Shown: positions 54,101 through 60,398 of the stretch, piece after piece
Layout: every line of letters starts with the position of its first letter
How positions within the stretch are numbered: the first letter of the stretch is position 1
Origin: Trichoplusia ni
Lineage: Eukaryota; Arthropoda; Insecta; Lepidoptera; Noctuidae
Assembly (NCBI RefSeq): GCF_003590095.1
Contig: NC_039497.1
Span: 6,506,691-6,570,690, forward strand
Length of the DNA stretch: 64,000 bases
Direction: 5' to 3'
The notes under the pieces: model-generated
Databases searched by the model: none
Told to the model about the DNA's origin: nothing
Seen by the model: the letters and a program-made list of their open reading frames with translations, nothing else
Translations under genes and position numbers: made by a program

Positions 54101-57100
54101 GAGATATGCAGGTAATTATATCATGTTTTATTTTTAAAACTACTTCCGCAGTAAAGAATTTAATCCTTGTGTTGCGGAAACATATAAATCACATGCACAC
54201 ATACACCCAGAACGGGCATTCGTGCATCACACAAATGCTTGTCCTACGCGGGGATCGAAGCCGCGACACGACGCGCACAGTGGGTTTGGCGTGGTGACCT
54301 CAACCACTCGGCTATCCGTGCAGACACATTTCGTGAATATGTCTGCTTTTGTTGAGTGTGACGTGTATCATGTGTTGAACAAACGAGAATTGATATCACT
54401 TGAAGATCATTTATATGAGGTTATCGAAATATTTTTTCGGGATACACACTCTAAACAGTGGGGAATACCAAAATACATATATAACTCAGTCAGATTTTAT
54501 AATAGAAGAAAAAAAAATGTTTTTGTTTACTCCTTTCTTTTACTATTTCTGATTAATTTCGGTGCGTTTTGTAGACCTTTGTTTACAGGCTAGTATGTCT
54601 AAAACGATGAGAGTCAAAATGTACCTCATGTCCGGCTTAAATCAGTTTTCTTATCCAAAACTCTTATTACTTTCCATTCCAGAGCAATCCTCCGCATGGA
54701 CAGCGGCGAACAGTTGCCCATCGACATGGTGGAGCAGCTGGTGAAGTTCACGCCGTCAGCTGAGGAGGCCGCGCTGCTGGAGGAGCACCAGGACGAGCTG
54801 GACAGCATGGCGAGGGCCGACCGATTCCTATACGAGATATCCAAGTATGTTGATCATTAGGAATTAGATATTCCTCCTATACCTAGTGTTTGTTTGTGTA
54901 CTAATTTTTGCCTAAAGTCTCTTCGGAAGTTCTCGGGTGCTAGCTACTAGCAAAGATACTCACAATTTGTTGAATACATAATAAAAAGGTTGATATTTTA
55001 GGGTATGCTCGTGATAAAGATTTATTTTAACTTTTTTGTGATTATGCTCTTACGATCAAATTGACCAGTAGGTACTTTGAGCAAAAAAGCACAAGGTGAA
55101 TTTTTTCCTTCAATGTTTGGTTAATGTTTTCCTTTAAATTGCGCTATAACTAAATGAATTTCCCTCCGTGTAGGATCCCGCACTACTCGCAGCGCGTGCG
55201 CACGCTGCTGTTCAAGAAGCGCTTCGCGGCGGCCGCGGCCGAGGCCAGCGCGCGCGCCTCCGTGGTGCTGCGCGCCGCGCGCGACATGACGCGCTCGCGC
55301 CGCCTGCGCGCGCTGCTCGAGGTCGTGCTCGCGCTCGGGAACTACATGAACAGGTACGCACGCGGCCAGACACCGACACGGCAGAGAGAGAGGCAGAGTG
55401 CTGCGCGCCGCGCGCGACATGACGCGCTCGCGCCGCCTGCGCGCGCTGCTCGAGGTCGTGCTCGCGCTCGGGAACTACATGAACAGGTACGCACGCGGCC
55501 AGACACCGACACGGCAGAGAGAGAGGCAGAGTGCTGCGCGCCGCGCGCGACATGACGCGCTCGCGCCGCCTGCGCGCGCTGCTCGAGGTCGTGCTCGCGC
55601 TCGGGAACTACATGAACAGGTACGCACGCGGCCAGACACCGACACGGCAGAGAGAGAGGCAGAGTGCTGCGCGCCGCGCGCGACATGACGCGCTCGCGCC
55701 GCCTGCGCGCGCTGCTCGAGGTCGTGCTCGCGCTCGGGAACTACATGAACAGGTACGCACGCGGCCAGACACCGACACGGCAGAGAGAGAGGCAGAGTGC
55801 TGCGCGCCGCGCGCGACATGACGCGCTCGCGCCGCCTGCGCGCGCTGCTCGAGGTCGTGCTCGCGCTCGGGAACTACATGAACAGGTACGCACGCGGCCA
55901 GACACCGACACGGCAGAGAGAGAGGCAGAGTGCTGCGCGCCGCGCGCGACATGACGCGCTCGCGCCGCCTGCGCGCGCTGCTCGAGGTCGTGCTCGCGCT
56001 CGGGAACTACATGAACAGGTACGCACGCGGCCAGACACCGACACGGCAGAGAGAGAGGCAGAGTGCTGCGCGCCGCGCGCGACATGACGCGCTCGCGCCG
56101 CCTGCGCGCGCTGCTCGAGGTCGTGCTCGCGCTCGGGAACTACATGAACAGGTACGCACGCGGCCAGACACCGACACGGCAGAGAGAGAGGCAGAGTGCT
56201 GCGCGCCGCGCGCGACATGACGCGCTCGCGCCGCCTGCGCGCGCTGCTCGAGGTCGTGCTCGCGCTCGGGAACTACATGAACAGGTACGCACGCGGCCAG
56301 ACACCGACACGGCAGAGAGAGAGGCAGAGTGCTGCGCGCCGCGCGCGACATGACGCGCTCGCGCCGCCTGCGCGCGCTGCTCGAGGTCGTGCTCGCGCTC
56401 GGGAACTACATGAACAGGTACGCACGCGGCCAGACACCGACACGGCAGAGAGAGAGGCAGAGTGCTGCGCGCCGCGCGCGACATGACGCGCTCGCGCCGC
56501 CTGCGCGCGCTGCTCGAGGTCGTGCTCGCGCTCGGGAACTACATGAACAGGTACGCACGCGGCCAGACACCGACACGGCAGAGAGAGAGGCAGAGTGCTG
56601 CGCGCCGCGCGCGACATGACGCGCTCGCGCCGCCTGCGCGCGCTGCTCGAGGTCGTGCTCGCGCTCGGGAACTACATGAACAGGTACGCACGCGGCCAGA
56701 CACCGACACGGCAGAGAGAGAGGCAGAGTGCTGCGCGCCGCGCGCGACATGACGCGCTCGCGCCGCCTGCGCGCGCTGCTCGAGGTCGTGCTCGCGCTCG
56801 GGAACTACATGAACAGGTACGCACGCGGCCAGACACCGACACGGCAGAGAGAGAGGCAGAGTGCTGCGCGCCGCGCGCGACATGACGCGCTCGCGCCGCC
56901 TGCGCGCGCTGCTCGAGGTCGTGCTCGCGCTCGGGAACTACATGAACAGGTACGCACGCGGCCAGACACCGACACGGCAGAGAGAGAGGCAGATACACGG
57001 CGAGTAGGGCAACGTAAGAGAGAGGGGCCGATGCATGAGTGTGAAAGAACGGTTTGCTTGTGCATGTTTATCGGGATCGCCCGACTAGTTTTTGACCCAG

Positions 57101-59504
57101 CTGGAATCCTTAATCTTATCTGTTTTGAACAATTTTGTTTCGAAGAAACTGTACATCAATTGATTCAGTGCTTTAAAAGATTTCAGGTTGTTGAACATAA
57201 GATACGGGTTTTTGACGTTAATTCCAAGGATTCCCTTCGTTGTTTATTTGCACTTAGTTGATAATATGTATCAGTGGTAAAAAGTATACACAATTTTGTT
57301 TTTGCGCTTCACAATTTATAATTCTTTGAATTAAATCTACAACGTAATATTAAGGTAAAACAGTTTTTATCCATATTCTTTATATCAACCATTAAATGCT
57401 TTTTACAGAGGTGCCCGCGGCAACGCTTCAGGCTTCCGGCTGACGTCACTGAACAAGCTCGCCGACACCAAGTCCTCCGTGTCCCGCAACACCACACTGT
57501 TGCACTACCTAGTCGAAATGCTTGAGACACAGGTTAGCTAAGCTTTATATTCATATATTTTTTTCTTCTATTAAATAATCACTATTGTAAATGTCACAGA
57601 CTTGCTAGAATGATAAAGTACAAAATTTTCGTCTCATAATCGCAAACTGCTTTTTCATAAATTGCTACTGACACTTCATGGCAATTAACTGCGTAGTTTG
57701 ATTTAATTATCTTGGTAAAATGTACCCTGTCTCAATCCAAGCTACCATTAATAATCGTCAATAAAGTTTAGCAAAAAGGCAACAAACATCCACCAATTCA
57801 GTTGTAATAAGTCTTGCGGATATAATATGTCAAATATCTCTTCCATTCACAGTTCAAAGACATCCTGTTACTCGAAGAAGACTTGCCTCACGTGCGAGCA
57901 GCAGCCAAGGTCTGCGTCGACCAGCTCGACAAGGACGTGGGCGCCCTGCGCGCTGGTCTCAGAGAGGTGTCAAAGGAACTGGAGTACCACGCGGCCTTAC
58001 CCAACCGGTCGCCTAATGACATGTTCCTGCCCGTCATGAGGGAGTTCCACGCGCATGCTGTGTGCTCGTTCACGCAGCTCGAGGATCTGTTCCAGGTTTG
58101 TGCGAACGAGCATTTGAGTGTAGTTTTGGGGGCTTATGTTTTTAGGTGACTTAGTTTTGAAGGAGGAAAATAAAATTATTGCTCGAAAGGAAAAAGAAAT
58201 GGACGAACATTTGGGTGTTCGCCAAGTTTTGTTTGTGTAGTTTGTAGTTGTTGCGTATTGGAAGTAAGAATTTTTTCTTTTCGTTGTAACCATATCAGAC
58301 ATATTTCTTAATTCTGTTCTTTCTGTAGTTGGTATTTGATTACTATTGCCCTCGTTGGTTCTTCTTTAGCAGGTTGTAACCTGATTTCGTATATATAAGA
58401 AAGGCTACCCTAGGACTACCCTTTCTGTTATTGTTGCAATAAAATTAGCAAATATCGCGAAAATCTTAGGCTAAGTCTAAGAAAGAAAGAAGAGAATTTA
58501 GCGGTTGAACAAAGCGGATATTTTAATGAATTTCACTTACATATCCACACTTATTTGTTGCTGAGTAATGTTATACCGTTTTCCCCGCAGGACATGAAGT
58601 CCCGGCTGGAGGCGTGTGCGCAGGCGTTCGGCGAGGAGAGCCCGGCGTCGCCGCCGCAGCTGTTCGGCGCGCTCGACGCCTTCCTCACGCAGCTGGGCGA
58701 CGCGCGCGCCGACTGCCTCGCCGCCAGGAGGAGGCGCCACGACGAGGAGAGGAGGACCAAGCATGAGCAGGAGGTATGCCCGGGAATATACACTTCATCC
58801 TTGTGTTGAGGGAGGGTTCATTGGCATTCAAATCATATAGACAAAGACACTCAGATTTAGAACAAGCAGTCGTAAGTCGGACAAATATTTGTCCTATGTG
58901 GGCATCGAAACTACGACACGTCGCGCAAAGTTGGTTTGGCGTCGTGACCACTCGGTTATTTGTAGTAGTGTTCTATTGTATAGTTACATCCAAATTTCGA
59001 ACTTAGGCTTCATGCTGTCTTAAAAAATATCTTTGTTGAGTGTAAAATAGTAGCGAATAGTCATTTCGTCGAGTTTTATAGGAGATGGTAGTTATATATA
59101 TCCCGCTTGACTCTTTTCCCAATAATAATAATTATTATTGTCTTTCATTTAACTACTCTTACAATTAATTAATTTATATCTCTTCCTCACAGCTCAAGAA
59201 ACGGACAATGGAGAGGAAACAAGCGTCAAGCCTCTTAAGCTCAGTGGGCAAATCGCTCGGCAAGACAAACGGCTCAGCTGACTGCAACGGACACTCTGAC
59301 GGCTCCCGGGACGGAACCCTCACCAACGGACAGAAGGGAGAGTTCGACGACCTCATCTCCGCGCTCAGAACAGGAGATGTATTCGGTGATGACGTAGCCA
59401 AGTTCAAGCGATCCCGGAAAGCTTCCAAAGTCAGCCACAAGGGCCGGGACTCCCCTCCGCGAGGCGTCTGCCGCGAGGACTCCAGGGAGAGGCAGAAGAA
59501 TTGA
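15135..59504 (+). CDS. DAAM: DAAM formin (Dishevelled-associated activator of morphogenesis), 19 coding exons
   Basis: Diaphanous-related formin that nucleates and elongates unbranched actin filaments downstream of Rho GTPases and Dishevelled (planar polarity, axons, tracheal cuticle and sarcomeres in insects; family knowledge). Join: 15135-15182, 27568-27696, 46513-46680, 47034-47252, 47661-47801, 48205-48433, 48771-48998, 49437-49576, 50981-51130, 52248-52403, 53051-53125, 53302-53631, 53972-54111, 54683-54844, 55174-55353, 57409-57532, 57853-58095, 58591-58773, 59193-59504. All introns are GT-AG and phases match throughout, giving 3,357 nt or 1,118 aa, close to other DAAMs (about 1,080-1,150). 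Approximate domains: GBD/FH3 20-430, coiled coil 435-561, FH1 576-610, FH2 613-1010, DAD 1065-1091. Diagnostic strings include NDEPPEITYCVV, KKWQIYCS, GRAHVLAHP, IDGRRAQN (694-701), GNYMN (827-831) and GEFDDLISALRTGDVF. The start at 15135 matches the short basic N-terminus of animal DAAMs; longer N-termini are possible. Confidence 0.96.
15907..16060 (+). mobile_element. tRNA-derived SINE (second family, + copy)
   Basis: Starts TGCATGGATAGCCAAGTGG (A-box region), B-box region GGGTTCAATCGG, then GGACAAGACTTGTTCTGAGTC and GTGAAACCCCTTGCGACACA. Same family as the copies at 54151, 58790 and 62181. Confidence 0.7.
16246..16551 (-). pseudogene. Unrecognised minus-strand open segment in DAAM intron 1 (1 of 3)
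   Basis: On the minus strand a 101-codon frame opens directly after an acceptor-like TTTCTTTCCTAG (ending at 16552) and stops at TAG 16246-16248. It reads NHPNTFPKRETASLLGL, then FPSRSTLNASQINSVYHQF, RIGIGAQSLDTVG and LLDRYTADTFRYN. Amino-acid composition and codon use look more coding-like than neighbouring frames. I do not recognise the protein. A donor-like CCG|GTACAA lies just before the stop. Could be an exon of a nested gene, a gene fragment, or chance. Confidence 0.3.
17390..17989 (+). repeat. Lepidopteran interspersed repeat with (TCTG)n microsatellite
   Basis: Starts near TACATATTATAAAACAAAGT and CCGCCGCGTC, runs into about seven TCTG units (17420-17448), then AACTAGAAAAGTACTGAACGG, a recurrent word in moth repeats. 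The right part is diverged, and its end is uncertain where a Helitron-like element abuts. Confidence 0.45.
17990..18265 (+). mobile_element. Short Helitron-like element (TTTGTTTG family)
   Basis: Starts TCTATATACTAATTG, contains an internal expansion of ACTATATATATACTA words, then TTTGTTTGAAAGCGCTAATC, and ends GTCGCGGGCAACAGCTAG. Same family as 27874-28130, which lacks the internal expansion. Confidence 0.65.
18301..18441 (-). pseudogene. Unrecognised minus-strand open segment in DAAM intron 1 (2 of 3)
   Basis: 46 open codons after an acceptor-like GAGTTTAG, reading LCDRLCEEAIVHLLKPDLLN then TPLITQWVWQLPLDCLK and ending at TAA 18301-18303. An overlapping frame (18399-18602) ends in a donor-like GAAG|GTGAGC at about 18521. 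The phases of that donor and this acceptor do not join into an open frame, which argues for decay or for a wrong model. Confidence 0.22.
18622..19077 (-). pseudogene. Unrecognised minus-strand open segment in DAAM intron 1 (3 of 3)
   Basis: A 151-codon stop-free frame on the minus strand (TGA at 18622-18624; upstream TGA at 19078-19080), the longest open stretch in the big introns. An acceptor-like CCTAAAACAG at 19009-19018 would start an exon with a hydrophobic segment (IIITSFLKTFALIIFVG), then FVARLNFPVSISTKLIGDN, FNDDIQPRYIDASGL and MKYLQKVYRESESLDFL. No ATG near the start. No family recognised; the hydrophobic segment suggests a signal or membrane stretch if it is real. Confidence 0.3.
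20141..20171. repeat. 11-bp perfect inverted repeat, 9-base loop
   Basis: TATATCATGGT at 20141-20151 and ACCATGATATA at 20161-20171 around TATGCTGAT. Could be a hairpin or a paired binding site. Confidence 0.7.
21053..21097. repeat. Near-perfect 22-bp inverted repeat with almost no loop
   Basis: Arms 21053-21074 and 21076-21097 are complementary with a single G-T pair and a one-base centre. Outside them GTG/CAC can extend the stem with one bulge. The core word is AGCAATAGCATCT. Too short and tight for a typical pre-miRNA; more likely a cruciform or a fold-back element relic. Confidence 0.85.
22094..22150 (+). CDS. DAAM: Candidate alternative DAAM first exon 1b, inside intron 1
   Basis: ATG 22094 (A at -3; upstream in-frame TAA at 22073) opens 19 codons, MNKTRFFSLKRRQSVAKIQ, ending at a consensus donor CAA|GTGAGT at 22151. 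The end is phase 0, exactly what exon B (NDEPPEIT) requires. The basic/aromatic character and length resemble known short DAAM N-termini. A GC-rich stretch (GGCGCCGGCCGCGCTCC, about 21950-21967) lies just upstream and could be its promoter. This would give an isoform lacking exon A. Based on splice logic alone. Confidence 0.42.
22800..23023 (+). mobile_element. Helitron-like element with internal hairpin
   Basis: Ends GTGTACACGAGCAACAGCTAG. The left part has GGGAGTTTGTTTGTATG and CTCAAACGACTGGG, typical of this non-autonomous group; the left boundary is uncertain. An inverted repeat (22946-22962 with 22965-22981) lies inside. Confidence 0.5.
27568..27696 (+). CDS. DAAM: DAAM exon B (start of GBD/FH3)
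   Basis: 43 codons, phase 0 in and out, acceptor TTCACAG at 27561-27567, donor GTG|GTGAGT at 27697. Encodes NDEPPEITYCVVGG through MPPQDELDAKFAELV, the conserved first block of the DAAM GTPase-binding region. A donor three bases earlier (GTGGTG) would drop one Val but fits consensus less well. Candidate alternative first exons should all splice to this acceptor. Confidence 0.95.
27874..28130 (+). mobile_element. Short Helitron-like element (TTTGTTTG family)
   Basis: Starts TCTATACTTATATATAAAGC, then TTTGTTTGTTTGAACGCGC, and ends AGTCGCGGGCAACAGCTAG followed by T. Well preserved compared with 17990-18265. Lies in intron 2 just downstream of exon B. Confidence 0.7.
33770..33985 (+). repeat. 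Possible interspersed repeat fragment (GTGGGTTTTCCACGCC type)
   Basis: Contains GCTCGCACCTACGCTGGTAG, GTGGGTTTTCCACGCC and CTATTCGATGCGGGTATC, words I associate with dispersed lepidopteran sequence. Edges not defined. Confidence 0.3.
36418..36525 (+). repeat. Possible interspersed repeat fragment (TTCTTCTTCTAGCGGTGCC)
   Basis: TTCTTCTTCTAGCGGTGCCT and GGTTAGCAATCA resemble a dispersed moth repeat. Short and decayed. Confidence 0.3.
38463..38645 (+). repeat. Lepidopteran interspersed repeat (ATCATCATC...CAGCATGTTTTCTTC type)
   Basis: Words TGCGCTTATGCC, GGCTCGGTGCAGCATG, TTTCTTCTTCC, AATCCATTCAACTTTTC and TTTGGGCGTTCTCTTCC appear in the order familiar from dispersed moth repeats. Class unknown to me. 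It explains the open frame at 38304-38597. Confidence 0.5.
40549..40765 (+). repeat. Lepidopteran interspersed repeat (CTTCCAGTC...GGATGCAGCT type)
   Basis: Contains TCTCAACTGCGTTGGG, GGCTTCCAGTCC, GGATGCAGCTTAG, ACAGGAGCGTCTGCC, CAGCCGGGACCTAC and TCCGAAACACGGA, in the order typical of a very common moth repeat. Diverged copy in intron 2. Confidence 0.55.
42571..42595. repeat. 10-bp inverted repeat, 5-base loop
   Basis: AAAATTACAA (42571-42580) and TTGTAATTTT (42586-42595). AT-rich, so a chance origin is plausible. Confidence 0.5.
43200..43292 (+). repeat. Interspersed repeat fragment (AATCGGTTTAGTAGTTT type)
   Basis: AATTTCGTTGTAATCGG then TTTAGTAGTTTCAG and ACAAACATACACTTTCAC match the 3' part of common moth transposon remnants. 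Confidence 0.4.
43963..44236 (+). mobile_element. 5'-truncated retroposon (probable non-LTR 3' end) with target-site duplication
   Basis: 274 bases flanked by a perfect 13-base direct repeat GAGTCGTAATATT (43950-43962 and 44237-44249) and ending in an A-run after TTTCCCCGG. The body is far more GC-rich than the surroundings and includes CCGGTAAGAGTCCGGCAC and CTTCCCCAGGGCGGAG. No pol III boxes are seen, so a LINE 3' fragment is likelier than a SINE. The intact duplication marks a fairly recent insertion in intron 2. Confidence 0.75.
45540..45640. promoter_or_regulatory. Cluster of ATCGAT/CGATA words in intron 2
   Basis: Within 100 bases: TATATCGATC, TGATCGATCGC, GTATCGATACT, ATTCGATTCGATTCTCGATA and CGATATC. 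In Drosophila, TATCGATA is the DREF core and clustered CGATA is bound by the BEAF-32 insulator protein (established). Function in this insect is inference. It lies 0.9 kb before exon C, where the compact part of the gene begins. Confidence 0.35.
46513..46680 (+). CDS. DAAM: DAAM exon C (GBD)
   Basis: 56 codons, phase 0. Acceptor TTTCAATTGTAG, donor GAT|GTAAGT at 46681. Encodes EELDLTAVNKAAMMALPAVK then KWQIYCS, a near-invariant DAAM block. An Ala/Pro-rich segment follows (PPPGAPPPLATAPQ) where insect DAAMs carry a variable loop. Confidence 0.95.
47034..47252 (+). CDS. DAAM: DAAM exon D (FH3 armadillo repeats)
   Basis: 73 codons, phase 0. Acceptor GTCTTCCAG, donor TCG|GTAAGT at 47253. Contains GLKTALRTRAHSFVLRFI and IAAIKALMNNS, helices of the armadillo-like diaphanous inhibitory domain (DID) that binds the C-terminal DAD. 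Confidence 0.95.
47661..47801 (+). CDS. DAAM: DAAM exon E (FH3 armadillo repeats)
   Basis: 47 codons, phase 0. Acceptor TGCTTGCAG. Encodes TGRAHVLAHPTSID through AALEILGAVCLVPGGHKK, very strongly conserved in DAAM. The donor AAG|GTAGTG at 47802 is the weakest of the gene. Read-through would add an in-frame tail ending at a TAG at 47856-47858, so retention of this intron truncates the protein. Confidence 0.95.
48205..48433 (+). CDS. DAAM: DAAM exon F (FH3)
   Basis: 76 codons plus one base (phase 1 donor). Acceptor ACAATCCCCAG, donor CCAG|GTAATA at 48434. Encodes VLEAMVHYQKYAGERARF, then DRSTGAYRDD, NAVLNYGPG and LMLGIQP, matching the last DID armadillo repeats. Confidence 0.95.
48771..48998 (+). 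CDS. DAAM: DAAM exon G (end of FH3, dimerisation region)
   Basis: Begins in phase 1 (V of VIEKLR completed across the intron) and ends in phase 1. Acceptor TTTTAATTTCAG, donor CCAT|GTGAGT at 48999. Encodes ETLDRHIEFFEMVRNEDE, HVDTKSASSMFELLRRKLSH and a Leu-rich end (MLEHLLLLP). Confidence 0.95.
49437..49576 (+). CDS. DAAM: DAAM exon H (source of the 160-bp tandem array)
   Basis: Acceptor of seven C plus AG, donor AAG|GTACGC at 49577. Begins in phase 1 and ends in phase 0. Encodes LEYNPQSQHWLLLDRVVQQL, then an Ala/Ser-rich stretch ending STSDNTK, which joins IYDPDVAPL of the next exon. From 49440 the exon, donor and 24 intron bases are repeated downstream (see array). Only this first copy has the real acceptor. 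Confidence 0.92.
49440..50151 (+). repeat. 160-bp tandem array of exon H 3' part + splice donor + 24 intron bases (about 4.3 copies)
   Basis: Units start at about 49441, 49601, 49761, 49921 and 50081. Each full unit has 136 exon bases, the donor GTACGC and intron bases up to ACACTAA. The true exon has A at 49459 where all later copies have G (synonymous CAA/CAG); otherwise copies look identical. The last copy breaks at 50134 and rejoins the unit end through GCAGC, then TACACTAAGTAC, an internal deletion scar. The word AGTAC occurs in the exon at the unit start and in the native intron at the unit end, so the first duplication probably arose through 5-base microhomology. Four donors remain (49577, 49737, 49897, 50057). 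The linker reads into TAA in the DAAM frame, so later donors would truncate the protein. Confidence 0.95.
50541..50870. repeat. Possible transposable element in intron H-I
   Basis: A GC-richer block with related short words at both ends: TTGCATAGCTTCTATCGCAGG (50548-50567, truncated here to its shared core) and TGCAATAGCTTTACCGCGG (50836-50854). Interior has CCCCACTCCGACGGGCACGG and GACACGGCGCTGTGTG. No coding frame. Class unknown. Confidence 0.3.
50981..51130 (+). CDS. DAAM: DAAM exon I (start of coiled coil)
   Basis: 50 codons, phase 0. Acceptor CTTCTTTAG, donor AAG|GTAAAC at 51131. Encodes IYDPDVAPLEINVGEIVHLL followed by a charged helical stretch (KEEELVAARTKADNLERE) with heptad-like hydrophobic spacing. 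Confidence 0.94.
52248..52403 (+). CDS. DAAM: DAAM exon J (coiled coil)
   Basis: 52 codons, phase 0. Acceptor CACTAACAG, donor CAG|GTAAAG at 52404. Encodes a Glu/Lys/Arg-rich helix (EKQVDEQSQEREELEG, RLKERLERETAAH) that continues the coiled coil. Confidence 0.92.
53051..53125 (+). CDS. DAAM: DAAM exon K (end of coiled coil)
   Basis: 25 codons, phase 0. Acceptor TCATTTGCAG, donor AAG|GTATGT at 53126. Encodes LNQERAERVRFEKLVSEG then SIPDDAK, the conserved lead-in to FH1 in insect DAAM. Too short to stand out as an ORF; placed by splice sites, phase and conservation. Confidence 0.93.
53302..53631 (+). CDS. DAAM: DAAM exon L (FH1 and start of FH2)
   Basis: 110 codons, phase 0. Acceptor TTGTTCTTCAG, donor CAG|GTACGG at 53632. 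Residues about 576-610 form FH1: a run of seven prolines, then alternating Pro/Ala/Leu blocks that should bind profilin-actin. It is shorter than in many DAAMs. FH2 begins at KKNVPTPGNPL and KSFNWSKLP (624-632) and runs through DDTKLYNAMD to YQKNGVQ. Confidence 0.95.
53972..54111 (+). CDS. DAAM: DAAM exon M (FH2)
   Basis: 46 codons plus two bases. Acceptor CATCTCACAG, donor GCAG|GTAATT at 54112. Contains LSVIDGRRAQNCTILLSKLK. The Ile of IDGRRAQN (residue 694 here) is in the segment where substitutions abolish actin assembly in characterised formins; it is intact. Confidence 0.95.
54151..54323 (-). mobile_element. tRNA-derived SINE (second family) in intron M-N
   Basis: Reverse-strand copy. 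Its complement starts TGCACGGATAGCCGAGTGG, has a B box (CTTCGATCCCC) followed by GCGTAGGACAAGCA, and ends CAACACAAGGATTAAATTC. Inserted in a short DAAM intron, antisense to the gene. Confidence 0.75.
54683..54844 (+). CDS. DAAM: DAAM exon N (FH2)
   Basis: Phase 2 in (AG|A for Arg) and phase 2 out (AA|G for Lys). Acceptor TTTCCATTCCAG, donor CCAA|GTATGT at 54845. Encodes AILRMDSGEQLPIDMVEQLV, then EEHQDELDSMARADRFLYEI, helical FH2 core. Confidence 0.95.
55174..55353 (+). CDS. DAAM: DAAM exon O (FH2; source of the 133-bp tandem array)
   Basis: Phase 2 in and out. Acceptor TCCCTCCGTGTAG, donor ACAG|GTACGC at 55354. Encodes KIPHYSQRVRTLLFKKRF, an Ala-rich helix, then RSRRLRALLEVVLALGNYMN, which joins RGARGNASGFRL of exon P: the FH2 signature. 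Extremely GC-rich. Its last 89 bases plus 44 intron bases form the unit repeated 13 times. Confidence 0.94.
55265..56993 (+). repeat. 133-bp tandem array of exon O 3' part + splice donor + 44 intron bases (exactly 13 copies)
   Basis: Units begin GTGCTGCGCG at 55265, 55398, 55531 and every 133 bases to 56861, ending at 56993; 1,729 bases is exactly 13 units. Each holds 89 exon bases, the donor ACAG|GTACGC and 44 intron bases ending GAGAGAGAGGCAGA. All copies look identical, and the flanks (G before, T after) show no microhomology. Later copies lack an acceptor and a branch site, so they are not exons. Use of a later donor shifts frame by one base per unit and reaches TGA within about two units. 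The array expands the intron from about 460 to 2,055 bases. Confidence 0.95.
57409..57532 (+). CDS. DAAM: DAAM exon P (FH2)
   Basis: Completes Arg 832 (AG|A), then 41 codons ending in phase 0. Acceptor TGCTTTTTACAG, donor CAG|GTTAGC at 57533. Encodes GARGNASGFRLTSLNKLADT then KSSVSRNTTLLHYLVEMLE, the most conserved part of FH2. Confidence 0.95.
57853..58095 (+). CDS. DAAM: DAAM exon Q (FH2)
   Basis: 81 codons, phase 0. Acceptor TTCCATTCACAG, donor CAG|GTTTGT at 58096. Encodes EEDLPHVRAAAKVCVDQLDK, LRAGLREVSKELEYH and FLPVMREFHAHA, the alpha-helical post domain of FH2. Confidence 0.95.
58591..58773 (+). CDS. DAAM: DAAM exon R (end of FH2)
   Basis: 61 codons, phase 0. Acceptor TTTTCCCCGCAG, donor GAG|GTATGC at 58774. 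Encodes DMKSRLEACAQAFGEE, LFGALDAFLTQLGDAR and a basic/acidic helix (ARRRRHDEERRTKHEQE). Very GC-rich, like exon O. Confidence 0.95.
58790..58966 (-). mobile_element. tRNA-derived SINE (second family) in intron R-S
   Basis: Reverse-strand, more diverged copy. The complement has GTGGTCACGACGCCAAACC, a degenerate B box (TTTCGATGCCC) and AGGACAAATATTTGTCC. Same antisense orientation as the SINE in intron M-N. Confidence 0.6.
59193..59504 (+). CDS. DAAM: DAAM exon S (C-terminal tail with DAD; stop)
   Basis: 103 codons plus TGA at 59502-59504. Acceptor TATCTCTTCCTCACAG. A basic/Ser-rich linker precedes GEFDDLISALRTGDVF and FKRSRKA, the diaphanous autoregulatory domain (residues about 1065-1091). 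It folds back on the DID and is released by Rho/Dishevelled binding (family knowledge). The tail ends Arg/Glu-rich (REDSRERQKN). Confidence 0.96.
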   Translation, partial: LKKRTMERKQASSLLSSVGKSLGKTNGSADCNGHSDGSRDGTLTNGQKGEFDDLISALRTGDVFGDDVAKFKRSRKASKVSHKGRDSPPRGVCREDSRERQKN

Positions 59505-60392
59505 AACAATAAGGTTATAGTAAAGGTTATTGAATGTACGTAGTGTCCAGCGATCCTCGGTGTGTAGTTTCTCGTTCAATGTCGATGCGATAGTCGTGCT
59601 TTATTTATTAGGAAAATTTAAAAAGCATCTCGGGTAAATATACTACATATATTATAAACTATGTTATGGCCCCCGCCAGTGATAGTTCTATATAATTTTT
59701 GGCTTTAAATATTTACCTAGCTTCTGTCAAATTGACATTATAGAAATACCCAGTAGTACGGACGCTGGACGGTCGGAGCAAACGATTAGTTTAATCGAAA
59801 CGTGATATTTACCGAGTAGGGGATCCTATTGGTCCGTTATAAGTACGGAGTCACAAATATGAGATTACAAATGACGTATGACGAGTGAAGTGTCATAAAA
59901 CCCATAGTTTTATGTGACAACGAAGCGACCGATGCCATTTCGATTGATTTTTTTCTCTCACAAACATGGTGCCTAATTTTGGATGTTTTTAGGTCGTGCC
60001 AAGATAAGTCGTGGTCTCTTTCACACATATTTTAAAACTGACGATGGATAAGTATTGAAACCTCCTTACTCATCTGAAAAAAACTTGATATTGCTCATAT
60101 TACTCTCAAAATATTTTACACTTTTAATACCAGTGAAAAATCGCCTAAAACGTTTCTAAAATCAATGAGACCACGACATTAAAACTCTCGCAAAGCTTTT
60201 GTTGGCTATCGACTGTAGTCAAAGACTGTGCATGGTATTCCATAGACGATTTATTTTAGTCTTACTTATCTATAAGCATTGTGTGATTTGAGTAACCATA
60301 GGGTTAGAGTGCATTGAGTTTTTTACTGGAATCTATTGGTTATGGAGATGTCGTTGTGTTTGTCAAGTAAAATGCAACCTTATTGCTTTGAA

Positions 60393-60398
60393 AATAAA
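60393..60398 (+). terminator. DAAM: Poly(A) signal AATAAA (proximal, alternative)
   Basis: Canonical hexamer about 0.9 kb after the stop; downstream TGATTTTAG is a weaker GT-rich element. Possible alternative 3' end. Confidence 0.35.

Noticed and set aside
55398..56885. Serial 96-aa and 114-aa open frames on both strands across the 133-bp array
   Set aside because: They are the same repeat unit read in shifted frames; GC-rich DNA lacks stops. No independent coding evidence.
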